A stretch of DNA of 64,000 bases from Candidatus Avelusimicrobium caledoniensis (GTDB taxonomy: Bacteria > Elusimicrobiota > Elusimicrobia > Elusimicrobiales > Elusimicrobiaceae). Location of the stretch: the NCBI GenBank assembly GCA_900315795.1, contig ONAM01000001.1, forward strand, positions 1 through 64,000. Reading direction: 5' to 3'. The notes beneath the pieces are model-generated. The model worked only from the letters and a program-made list of their open reading frames with translations. It made no database searches and was not told the origin of the DNA. Made by a program: the position numbers and the translations under genes. How positions within the stretch are numbered: position 1 is the first letter of the stretch; every line of letters begins with the position of its first letter. This document shows, piece by piece, positions 1-8,400 of the stretch.

Positions 1-144
1 GTCATGGTATTTTTGGAAGTGAACGGCAAACCCGATTGGTATAAGGCCACGTTGGAAAACGGCGAACTTGTTTTTACTCCGGCGCCCAGCCGCGTGTTTA
101 CAGACGATGAACTGATTATACATAAGTTCGGACGTGATGAGTGA
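1..144 (+). CDS. 3' end of an unknown protein (partial)
   Basis: An open frame enters from the left edge and stops at TGA 142-144. The 47 visible residues end in ...DDELIIHKFGRDE. They are acidic and carry no motif I recognise. The frame is plausibly coding because it is followed by a palindromic repeat and a terminator-like hairpin rather than another frame. The family cannot be told from this fragment. Confidence 0.55.
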   Translation, partial: VMVFLEVNGKPDWYKATLENGELVFTPAPSRVFTDDELIIHKFGRDE

Positions 145-171
145 AAGCAGGAAAGTTCTATTCCGCCTTGC

Positions 172-238
172 GTCGGGCTCACGCCCGACCTATATGTTAA
201 TTTCCGTAACAGTATTTATAGGTCGGGTGAAACCCGAC
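172..238. repeat. 67-bp imperfect palindromic intergenic element
   Basis: Two small hairpins, GTCGGG/CCCGAC at 172-189 and again at 222-238, flank a spacer. The whole stretch is itself an imperfect inverted repeat, with GACCTATA at 187-194 facing TATAGGTC at 217-224. A near copy of one half (GTCAGG...CCTGACCTATA) lies at 36667-36689 inside the leader of a pilin gene, so this is a dispersed repeat and not only a terminator. Confidence 0.6.
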
Positions 239-246
239 AAAACAAA

Positions 247-275
247 CCCCCACTCGTTAGAGCGGGGGTGTTTTT
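247..275. terminator. Bidirectional terminator between the partial gene and pnp
   Basis: CCCCC (247-251) with inner CTC pairs with GAG and GGGGG (264-268). A T run follows on the plus strand (GTGTTTTT), and an A-rich run precedes it, giving TTTGTTTT on the minus strand. It can end pnp transcription and the gene entering from the left. Confidence 0.7.
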
Positions 276-294
276 CAAGTTCGTAACTTACAAA

Positions 295-2406
295 CTATTT
301 GAGTAACGCTTTGCGCGAAAGACGTACTTTTCCGTTATTGTCAATTTCCACGCATTTTACTTCAATGATGTCGCCGATGTGCAAGACATCTTCAACTTTG
401 TTAATGCGGTGTTTTTCAATCTCGGAGATGTGCAACAGTCCGTCTTTGCCGGGCAGAATTTCCACAAACGCACCAAAGGGTTGGATAGAAACCACTTTGC
501 CTTTGTAGATTTTGTTGACTTCCGCTTCCGCCGTCATCATTTCAATTTCGGCTTTGGCTTGGTCCAACTTATCTGCGTTGGCGGCGGCAATCGTTACGGT
601 ACCGTCTTCCTCAATATCAATTTTGGTGTCGGTCGTTTCGGTAATGCGTTTAATATTCTTACCGCCGGGGCCGATGAGCGCGCCGATTTTGTCTACCGGG
701 ATGCGCAGTTTGAAAATGACCGGCGCATAGCGGGAAACATTTTTGTTCGGCTCGGCAATCGTTTTTTCCATATGGTCCATGATGAACATGCGGCCTTCGG
801 TCGCTTGTTTAATGGCTTGGCGCAACACGTCAAGCGGGATACCCGTTTTGAGTTTTACGTCCATTTGGAACGCCGTGATACCTTTGCGGGACCCGGTCAG
901 TTTAAAGTCCATGTCGCCCAGGTGATCTTCTAAGCCCATAATGTCGGACAGCACGACAAATTTGCCGTTTCCGCTAATAGCACCCATAGCAATACCCGAG
1001 CAGGCCGATTTCATCGGTACGCCCGCGTCAAACAGGGCGAGTGAGCCGCCGCAGACGCTGGCCATAGACGAAGATCCGTTAGATTCCATAATGTCAGACA
1101 CTACGCGGATCGTGTACGGGAATTCTTCTTCCGACGGGATCAGCGGCAATAAAGCGCGGCGGGCCAATTCTCCGTGGCCGATTTCGCGGCGGCCCGGAGA
1201 GCGGTCCGGTTTGCACTCACCCGTAGCAAAACCCGGGAAGTTGTAATGGAGCATAAAGCGTTCGTAGGACGTTTCATCCAACCCTTCTACCATTTGTTGG
1301 TCGTCGGGCGTGCCCAAAGTGGCGACCGCCAACGATTGCGTTTGACCGCGGGTAAACAAGGCAGACCCGTGTGCACGCGGCAAGAGACCTACCATAGAAC
1401 TTAACGGGCGGATCTCGGTCGGTTTGCGGCCGTCCACACGCACGTTTTCGTTAAGCACCATGGCGCGGGATTCTTCGTACATAATGTTTTCTAAAGCAAT
1501 TCCGGCATAGGTGGCGGCGTTTTCCGCGTAGGTAGCCGTGAGTTCTTCGGTAAACGATTTTTTCAGTTCGGCCACTTGTTTGTCGCGGGTTTGTTTGTCG
1601 CTAAACGCGTGCAAGATTTGTTTGGCGGTTTCGCGGAATTTGCCGTTGGCAAGATCCGTTACTTCTTGCGGCAATTTTTCTACGACATATTCAAATTTCG
1701 GTTTGCCGGCCAACTCGCGCAGTTTAAGTTGCGCGTCGCACATTTTGTCAATTTCCGGTTTGGCGGTTTCCATCGCTTTGATGATGGCTTCTTCTTCTAC
1801 TTCTTTCGCGCCACCTTCTACCATTAAAAGACCTTGTTTAGATCCCGCGATGACGAGGTCCATGTCGCACTCTTCGTGTTGGTCTTTGGTCGGGTTGACA
1901 ATATACTCACCGTCTTTGCGGCCGATACGTACGGCGGCTACCGGCTCGTTAAACGGAATGTTGGAAATGACTAACGCCGCAGACGAAGCGAGTACGGATA
2001 AAATATCCGCATCGTGTTTATCGTCGCTGGAAACGACCATGGCGGTTACGTTGGTTTCGCAAGCGAAACCTTCCGGGAAGATCGGGCGCAACGTGCGGTC
2101 AATGATGCGGGAAGACAAGGTTTCTTTTTTGCTGGCTTTGCCTTCGCGTTTGAAAAAACCGCCGGGGATTTTGCCCGCGGCGTACGTTCTTTCTTTATAA
2201 TTGACCGTCAAGGGCATAAAGTCGGAAATGCCCGGTTTTTGTTCTTTGGTGGAAACAGCGGTGGAGAGCACCATGGTTTCACCTAACGTAGCCATAACAG
2301 CTCCGTCAGATTGTTTGGCGATTAAACCCGTTTGCAGTTTAATTGTTTGCCCACCGACATTGACTTCCACTGTTTGGATATCAAATTTGTGGTTAAAATT
2401 TTCCAT
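295..2406 (-). CDS. pnp: Polyribonucleotide nucleotidyltransferase (PNPase)
   Basis: PNPase degrades RNA phosphorolytically from the 3' end in the cytoplasm. The 703 aa match the usual family length. Two RNase PH-like cores are followed by a KH domain with the GxxG loop GALIGPGGKNIKRI and a C-terminal S1 domain beginning near VNKIYKGKVVSIQPFGAFVE. The second core keeps the RNA/phosphate-binding stretch FATGECKPDRSPGRREIGHG and the acidic metal-binding segment DHLGDMDFK. The gene lies 9 nt behind rpsO, the classic rpsO-pnp pairing, and the start has an AGGATC ribosome site. Nothing suggests truncation. Confidence 0.97.
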   Translation of the reverse strand: MENFNHKFDIQTVEVNVGGQTIKLQTGLIAKQSDGAVMATLGETMVLSTAVSTKEQKPGISDFMPLTVNYKERTYAAGKIPGGFFKREGKASKKETLSSRIIDRTLRPIFPEGFACETNVTAMVVSSDDKHDADILSVLASSAALVISNIPFNEPVAAVRIGRKDGEYIVNPTKDQHEECDMDLVIAGSKQGLLMVEGGAKEVEEEAIIKAMETAKPEIDKMCDAQLKLRELAGKPKFEYVVEKLPQEVTDLANGKFRETAKQILHAFSDKQTRDKQVAELKKSFTEELTATYAENAATYAGIALENIMYEESRAMVLNENVRVDGRKPTEIRPLSSMVGLLPRAHGSALFTRGQTQSLAVATLGTPDDQQMVEGLDETSYERFMLHYNFPGFATGECKPDRSPGRREIGHGELARRALLPLIPSEEEFPYTIRVVSDIMESNGSSSMASVCGGSLALFDAGVPMKSACSGIAMGAISGNGKFVVLSDIMGLEDHLGDMDFKLTGSRKGITAFQMDVKLKTGIPLDVLRQAIKQATEGRMFIMDHMEKTIAEPNKNVSRYAPVIFKLRIPVDKIGALIGPGGKNIKRITETTDTKIDIEEDGTVTIAAANADKLDQAKAEIEMMTAEAEVNKIYKGKVVSIQPFGAFVEILPGKDGLLHISEIEKHRINKVEDVLHIGDIIEVKCVEIDNNGKVRLSRKALLK

Positions 2407-2415
2407 TTACAGATC

Positions 2416-2685
2416 CTATTTTCTGAGTTTAAGTTCTTTAGTGACGGCCTGATATTTTTCAAAGTCAGAGCGTTTCAAGTAGGCCAATAAGCGTTTGCGT
2501 TGGCCGACGAGTTTATTTAAACCTCTTTCGCCCGCAAAGTCTTTCGGGTTGGTTTTGAGGTGGTTAGAGATATATTGGATGCGTTCCGTAATCAGCGCGA
2601 TTTGTACGGCGGCAGAGCCGGTATCGGTCGGGCTGGTTTGGAATTTGCTGATGATGTCTTTTCTGTCTTTTACTGAAAGTACCAT
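2416..2685 (-). CDS. rpsO: 30S ribosomal protein S15
   Basis: At 89 aa this is the standard size of S15, which binds the central domain of 16S rRNA early in 30S assembly. The conserved stretches TGSAAVQIALITERI, FAGERGLNKLVGQRKRLLAYLK and DFEKYQAVTKELKLRK are present. It is first in the rpsO-pnp operon. The 120-nt region upstream carries hairpins that could allow S15 to control its own translation, as known in other bacteria; this is inferred from position only. Confidence 0.97.
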   Translation of the reverse strand: MVLSVKDRKDIISKFQTSPTDTGSAAVQIALITERIQYISNHLKTNPKDFAGERGLNKLVGQRKRLLAYLKRSDFEKYQAVTKELKLRK

Positions 2686-2811
2686 TTTACTTTACACTTA
2701 GGGCTGCAACCTAACGACCAAGCCGCATTTATCCTAAAAACGACCGAGCCGCAGCGGAGCCCTTCTCCTATGTTTAATTTTTTTCGTACAAAAGTACAAA
2801 CTTATTATAAC
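2686..2811 (-). promoter_or_regulatory. rpsO promoter and structured 5' leader
   Basis: On the minus strand a TATAAT box lies at 2809-2804, predicting a leader of about 110 nt. The leader holds two direct copies of GCGGCTYGGTCGTT and a small hairpin TTAGG/CCTAA (2698-2714) ending 12 nt before the rpsO ATG. A tiny frame ATGCGGCTTGGTCGTTAG lies within it. A leader of this sort before rpsO suggests S15 autoregulation, but I cannot match a known S15 motif class by eye. Confidence 0.45.
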
Positions 2812-2814
2812 AAA

Positions 2815-5424
2815 TTATGGGGTATAATGTACGCCCCGTTGCGGCAGCGTGTAGCTGGTCATGTAATCGTCCATATACTGCCGGAACAGGTCGCGGTAAA
2901 TTTTAAATACTTGGTGGGGCGGTTTGTTTTTGACCAATTCGTCGGCGGTAATATCCACGATGTAACTGATGTCAGGGTCATTTTCCCCGGTGGGTTGTAT
3001 TTTTTCAATATGCAAGTGTAAATACCCGACCATGGTTTTTTGCGAAGGGAAATCGTTTTGCAGTGAAAACTCGTGCGGACTCATACGGATGGTGTATCCT
3101 TCCGGGGTAAGGGCGCGTACAATTTGGTCTATTTCTCGGGCGGTTACTCCGTTTTCTAAAAGTATTCGGGTTACGTAACGGCTGTTGTGAACCAAACGTA
3201 TATGCGGAAGTTGTTTTTCTATTTCAAAGGCCCTTTGGGCGTTAGGTTTAGCAATGCCTTCAATTTTAATAACCCGGTGGAAATGTTTAGCAAGCGGCAA
3301 GGCCGGGTTTTCCCCGCGGTAAGCCACACTGATAAACGAGCCCGAAGGTTGCGGCCCTAACTTCATAGAATATAATTTGTCTAAAATGCGGTACGTTTCG
3401 TCGTCGGGTGTGCCGTTGCGGACGGCCTTACGCAACGCGTCAAAGGCCGCAGTGGTGTCCACATTGAGCATAATTGCCTGTTCGTTTGCGAGGTACCATT
3501 CTTCAAAATATAAAGGATCGTCCACGAAATCTGACGGTTGGGTCAGTAAGTGGTGGGTGTCCGTCCACGGGACGAGGCCGTAATGGTCGGCCCGGGCCTG
3601 TGCGGCGCGGCGTTCCACTTCCGGGGCGATAAAATTAAACGCAATTTCCCCCCGCTTGGCGGCTAAGGCACGTTCGTTTAGTTGGTTAAGCCGGTAAACA
3701 GGAGAGGACGGATCCGGTTTTCCCCAAAACTCATCCGCGCCATGATACAAATGATTAGTTACCCGGCGATACAAGGTTGATTGGATGGGCGGATACGCTT
3801 TGTGTTCGGCCAGATAGGTGGCCAACTCATTGTATGCTTGCTCGGCGACTTGATAAAATTTGACGGTAGCCGCATTGTAGCGTAGCTTGAGATAACGCAA
3901 CTGGGTGAGGGCCTCGTTATTGTCTACCGGATAATAAGGATTCATTACCTCTTGCAATTTGCGGTACAGTTGTATTTCTGCGCGTTCTTCGTCTGTATAT
4001 TGGTCCGGTTTTTTGCCCGGTATAGCCGCACGCGGGAAAGTACCGTTGCGGGTAATGACGGCTTGGGTTTGTTCCAACAGGACCTGTATGGGCGCGATAT
4101 CTTTTTTTTGCTGTTCGTCTTTAAATTCTTTAAGCCGTTGCAAAGCCGGGTCGGTATCTATTAAATGGGCTTTTCGTTGTAACATATTGTTGAGCGTTTG
4201 GCGCAGATGAACTTCAAAGCGTTCCTCTGCCGTGTAAGCGAAAGGATGCACTCCGGTAACATACGACAAAGGCATGCGGTTGTTTTCAGCCACGAAAGCT
4301 TGTAATTGTTCCAACAGTTGCTGCGGCGTAGTTTTTTGAGACATAAATTGTTGTAATTGTTCCAGGGCCGGGTCTCTTTTAAAATCACTTGCACCGGCGT
4401 TTCGCAAAGTGTGGTAAATAGTCCGGCGCAGGGTTGTTTCCGCGCGTTCTTCGGGGGTGTATTGTTCGGCGGTTTTACCTTTGATTTGGTAGCGTGGTAA
4501 CGTGCCGTTGGCTGTTGTAAATGCTTGGACCGCTTGAAGAAGGGCCGCGGCGGAACGGTCCCCGGTGGGTTGGGCGTATGTTTGATATAATTTTTTGATG
4601 CGGCCTTCTAACGAAAAATCATCGGCGGACAGATTTTCCCGCTGGGTAGTATAAGAAATAGAAGTTGCCAGCCGGTATTCGTTTTCGGGCGTTCCCCCGA
4701 AATTGCTGGGCAAACGGTCATACAGCGTAACGAAATTTTGCAACGAGCGCAACCGGAACAGCGACTTTAATGAGAAACCGGGCGCTAAATTTTTACTGAC
4801 CAGTTCTTTACATTGTTCTTGGGAAAAATAGTCAGGTGCGATACTTTGCAACGTGTTGGTAAAGCGGTCGGCAAAGTCCCAATCGTTTCCCCGTAAAGCG
4901 AACCCTCCTTGTGCCGAGCGGGTCATTAAACTGTAATCGCTGATGGACAAGGCGGTGCGAATAAAACCAACTTGTTCGGGGGTATAAATGGACGAAAGGC
5001 GTGTTTTCCAATCCGGCAGATATCGGTTGAGCAGTTGGGTAGAAGATTCTAACGGGCCGAACTGGGTGGGCGTAAGGGAAGGGGCCTGTAAAATTTTGCC
5101 TACATCTCCGACGGTTGTGGCAAGGCCGGGCAAATCTGCTACGGAAGGCAAGGCCGGAGCGGATAATGTTACAGACGGTGAAATCGTACCCGCTGACGGA
5201 TAAACCCCCGCGCGGAATTGCCGGACAGCATCGGTAATTACCTTGACCGATACAGTTGGGTTTAACTGGCGCAGATAGGCCACTTGGGCTTCAAATGAAA
5301 CCATTTTGTACAAGTGGGATATACCCTTGATTGTAATGGGCGGTTTTCCCGCGAAACTTGCTACGCAAGCGGTGAATAAAAGCAATAAAGTAAGTTGAAA
5401 TTTTTGCAACCAATGTTTAGACAT
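2815..5424 (-). CDS. Exported repeat protein of unknown function, 869 aa
   Basis: I do not recognise this family. A signal peptide is clear (KFQLTLLLLFTACVASFA then GKPP). Residues roughly 280-600 hold about four loosely repeated units of 70-90 aa, each with a helix, an NG-x-x-P turn (TTANGTLPR, VAENNRMPL, ITRNGTFPR), a stretch TxEERAE-x-x-LRR, and a closing DPAL-x-x-LQQF. The same turn-and-helix design occurs in the much longer protein encoded just upstream, including that protein's last unit. The 35-nt gap suggests one operon. The C-terminal third (from about residue 620) is not repetitive. It is likely periplasmic or surface-exposed; function unknown. Confidence 0.8.
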   Translation of the reverse strand: MSKHWLQKFQLTLLLLFTACVASFAGKPPITIKGISHLYKMVSFEAQVAYLRQLNPTVSVKVITDAVRQFRAGVYPSAGTISPSVTLSAPALPSVADLPGLATTVGDVGKILQAPSLTPTQFGPLESSTQLLNRYLPDWKTRLSSIYTPEQVGFIRTALSISDYSLMTRSAQGGFALRGNDWDFADRFTNTLQSIAPDYFSQEQCKELVSKNLAPGFSLKSLFRLRSLQNFVTLYDRLPSNFGGTPENEYRLATSISYTTQRENLSADDFSLEGRIKKLYQTYAQPTGDRSAAALLQAVQAFTTANGTLPRYQIKGKTAEQYTPEERAETTLRRTIYHTLRNAGASDFKRDPALEQLQQFMSQKTTPQQLLEQLQAFVAENNRMPLSYVTGVHPFAYTAEERFEVHLRQTLNNMLQRKAHLIDTDPALQRLKEFKDEQQKKDIAPIQVLLEQTQAVITRNGTFPRAAIPGKKPDQYTDEERAEIQLYRKLQEVMNPYYPVDNNEALTQLRYLKLRYNAATVKFYQVAEQAYNELATYLAEHKAYPPIQSTLYRRVTNHLYHGADEFWGKPDPSSPVYRLNQLNERALAAKRGEIAFNFIAPEVERRAAQARADHYGLVPWTDTHHLLTQPSDFVDDPLYFEEWYLANEQAIMLNVDTTAAFDALRKAVRNGTPDDETYRILDKLYSMKLGPQPSGSFISVAYRGENPALPLAKHFHRVIKIEGIAKPNAQRAFEIEKQLPHIRLVHNSRYVTRILLENGVTAREIDQIVRALTPEGYTIRMSPHEFSLQNDFPSQKTMVGYLHLHIEKIQPTGENDPDISYIVDITADELVKNKPPHQVFKIYRDLFRQYMDDYMTSYTLPQRGVHYTP

Positions 5425-5459
5425 TTTTTCCTCTGTTTATATTATAGAAATTTATCACT

Positions 5460-8400
5460 TCACTTCGTTTGAACAAATATATTAGCTACTTCTAAGGCCT
5501 CTTTAATCAGTTGTTCCGCGGCGGCGCGTAAATTCCGCTCGGTCGGATCTGCGCTGGTGGCACTGGGTACACGTCCGTTTTGCGTGATAAAACGGTTTAA
5601 ATCTTGGCGCAGTTGCTCAATTGTGGAAAGAGTAGCCGTCTGTTCTGCCATCGGAATTGCCATAGGCCGGGGAACGGTGGGAGTTGCCCCCGTTATTTCC
5701 CGTTCGGTCCAAAAATCGGTAACGGCCTTTGTTTTCTTTTCTTGCCAATATTCCCGCAAAGCGATAACGTACGGGTCATTGGGGTCGCCTTTTTTCATAT
5801 ACAAGAGTGCGGCGGCATGCAAGGCGCGTCCGTCGTTAGGCAAGTGACCGTTCTCTTCAAAATAGGCCCGTGTTTCTTCAAATACGGATTGGGGCGTACG
5901 TTTGACATTTTGGCGGTGAGAATCAAGCAACGCACGAACGGCTTGCACATCGGGATCGTTTGGATCGGATTTGCCAAGCATTTGGCGGGCCGCCCGGGCG
6001 AGCAAACTGCGGGGATGTAAAATATCGTTATGGGCAAAATATTCCTCTAAATCGGTGCGCATTTGTTGGGGCGAACGGTCATGGGGCGAAATGCGGTTAG
6101 GCCGTTGTTGGCGCGATGAAATCATTTCTTTTATTTGTTGGGCAAGCGGGTTGTCTAAGAAAGTTTTACTAACAAACGCGGCAGCTTGATACAGGGCACT
6201 TGAGTGTGGCGGTAGTTGGTCGTTGTGTCCGGTAAAATATTGGGTTAATTCTTCAAAAACATTTTCCGGCGAGCGAGATGTTCTCTGTTGTTTTCGCTCG
6301 TCTACCATTTGTCGGATAGCGGCTACGTTGGGATCATTAGGGTCGCCGTTTTTAAGAGCGCGGTAATAGCGGATCCGTAACGAACTGTTGTGCGGCGGCA
6401 ATTTATCATCGTGTTCCTTAATATATTGTTCCAATTCGCTACGTGTTTTGGCAATAGACGTAGCAGAATTTCTTAACCCTTTTTCCTGCCAAAAATTTTT
6501 TAGGGCTTGTACATACGGGTCATTGGGGTCGCCGTGGTTTATTTTTTCATTGGCGGCAGAATGTAAAGCACGGCCGTCGCTGGGGAGATGGCCGTTTTCG
6601 TTATAATATGCTTGTACTTCTTCAAATACTTGTTGGGGCGTACGTTTGATGTTTTGGCGGTGAGTGTCCCACAGTTTTTGTATGGCTTGGACGTCCGGGT
6701 CGTTGGGATCACCGTTTTTAAGCAGTTTGTTTACGGCTTGATAAAGTGCCCGGTCATTATTTAAACTGTCGTACCGCTTATAATGCTCTTCTAAATCGGC
6801 GCGCAGTTGCTTGGGGGAACGGTCTTTGGGTGTAGGCGTGTTGGGCCGTTTTTGGCGCGCTTTTCGTAACTGAATAATAATTTGAACGTCGGGGTCTTCC
6901 GGATAATGTTTGATGATGCGTTTAATCGCTTCATCCAATGTTCCCTTGTGTGGCGGGAGTTGGTCGTTATGTTCTTTTAAATAGATTTCCAATTCTTCAC
7001 GCACTTGTTGCGGGGAGCGTTTGACTCTTTTTTGTTTTTGCGTTTCTAATATATCCCGCATGAAAATAATATCGGGGTCATTAGGGTCGCCGTTTTGAAC
7101 GCGGTATTCGGCCCGCACACGCACCGGATGTTTATATGGCGGAATATTTCCGTCATGTTCGGCAAGGTATTTTTCAAATTCCGCCCGGACGGGAGAAACC
7201 GGAGTAAAACGGTCTTGTTTGTGGCTGTTCCATAACTCGGTAATCGCTTGTACGTTTGGGTCGGTTTTGTTTCCCTTGTTAAACAGGGCATACACATTTT
7301 TACTTAGCGGAGTGCTCCCGGAAGGCAAATCGGTATGAGTGGAAAAATAAGTTTGCAAGTCAGTCAATACCTCGGCCGAATTGGGCAATGCGCCTCTTCG
7401 TTGCTTATTGCTTTGCAACAAATCAATAACGGCTTGGACATTTTCATCTTGCGGGTCAAAACGCTCTTTGATGCGGTACGCGGCCGAGCGTAACGGGTGG
7501 CCGTCGGGCGGGAGTTGTCCGTCGTGTTCGCTTGTGTACTGCTCTAAATCTTCCCGCACTTGTTTGGCACGTTGGGCAGGGTCCATGTTGGGTTTGGGCG
7601 CGCCCGCTGTGCGTTGGGCCGGGTTGTCTGTTTTTAAACGTTGGCGCGACGCTTCGCGCACATCCAATAAATGCTTATTCCACAACGCACGTACGGCGGC
7701 AACGTGTTCGTTTTCATCCGTGGGGTTTTGTCTAAATAGACGGCGTATAGCTTGGTCCAATGAGGTATGATTGGGCGGATATTGGCCGTCGTGTTCTTTT
7801 AAATAGGTTTCCAATTCTAGGCGTACTTTTTCCGGGGTGCGTCTGTCCCGGATGGCATTGTCGGTCAGTAACGTGATAATGGCTTGCACGTCCGGGTCGT
7901 TGGGGTCGCCGTTGGCTTTGACGTCTTCGGCACGGCGGCGCACAGGCGTATTGCTCACGGGCAATTGACCGTTGTGCTCTTGCATATAGGTTTCTAATTC
8001 GGCGCGGACTACGGACGGCGTTCGCAATTTTTTTTGCCGTTTTCCGGCGAGCAGTTCCGTGATAGCTTGTACATCCGGGTCGTTCGGATCGCCCGTTTCG
8101 CGTACGTATTTAGCGCGTTTGCGTAGCGAACTTTCCGTAGGCGGAAGCCCCCCGTGTGCGTCTATATATGCTTCCAACTCGGCGCGGGTTTCATCGTAAT
8201 GGTGTCGGGGTGTTTGGTTTTGCCAGCCGCGCGGTTTAATACGGGCTTTCCATATTTCGCTGATCGCTTGTACATCGGGGTCCGTAGGATCAGCTTCTTT
8301 GAGAATCTTATACACTGTTACCCGCAAGGTGTGATTGTTCGGGGGCAGTTGGTCGTTATTTTCGCGAATGTAATTTTCCAACCGCTCGCGGACACTTTGC

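Noticed and set aside
1174..2286. Numerous long open frames opposite pnp and other genes
   Set aside because: They run antisense to genes with clear family matches and have no ribosome sites or recognisable domains; they are by-products of codon bias.
6700..8300. GDPNDPD repeats as dockerin-like or calcium-binding loops
   Set aside because: The spacing of acidic residues does not follow the EF-hand or dockerin loop, and the motif precedes a helix start in each unit, so it reads better as a turn between helices.
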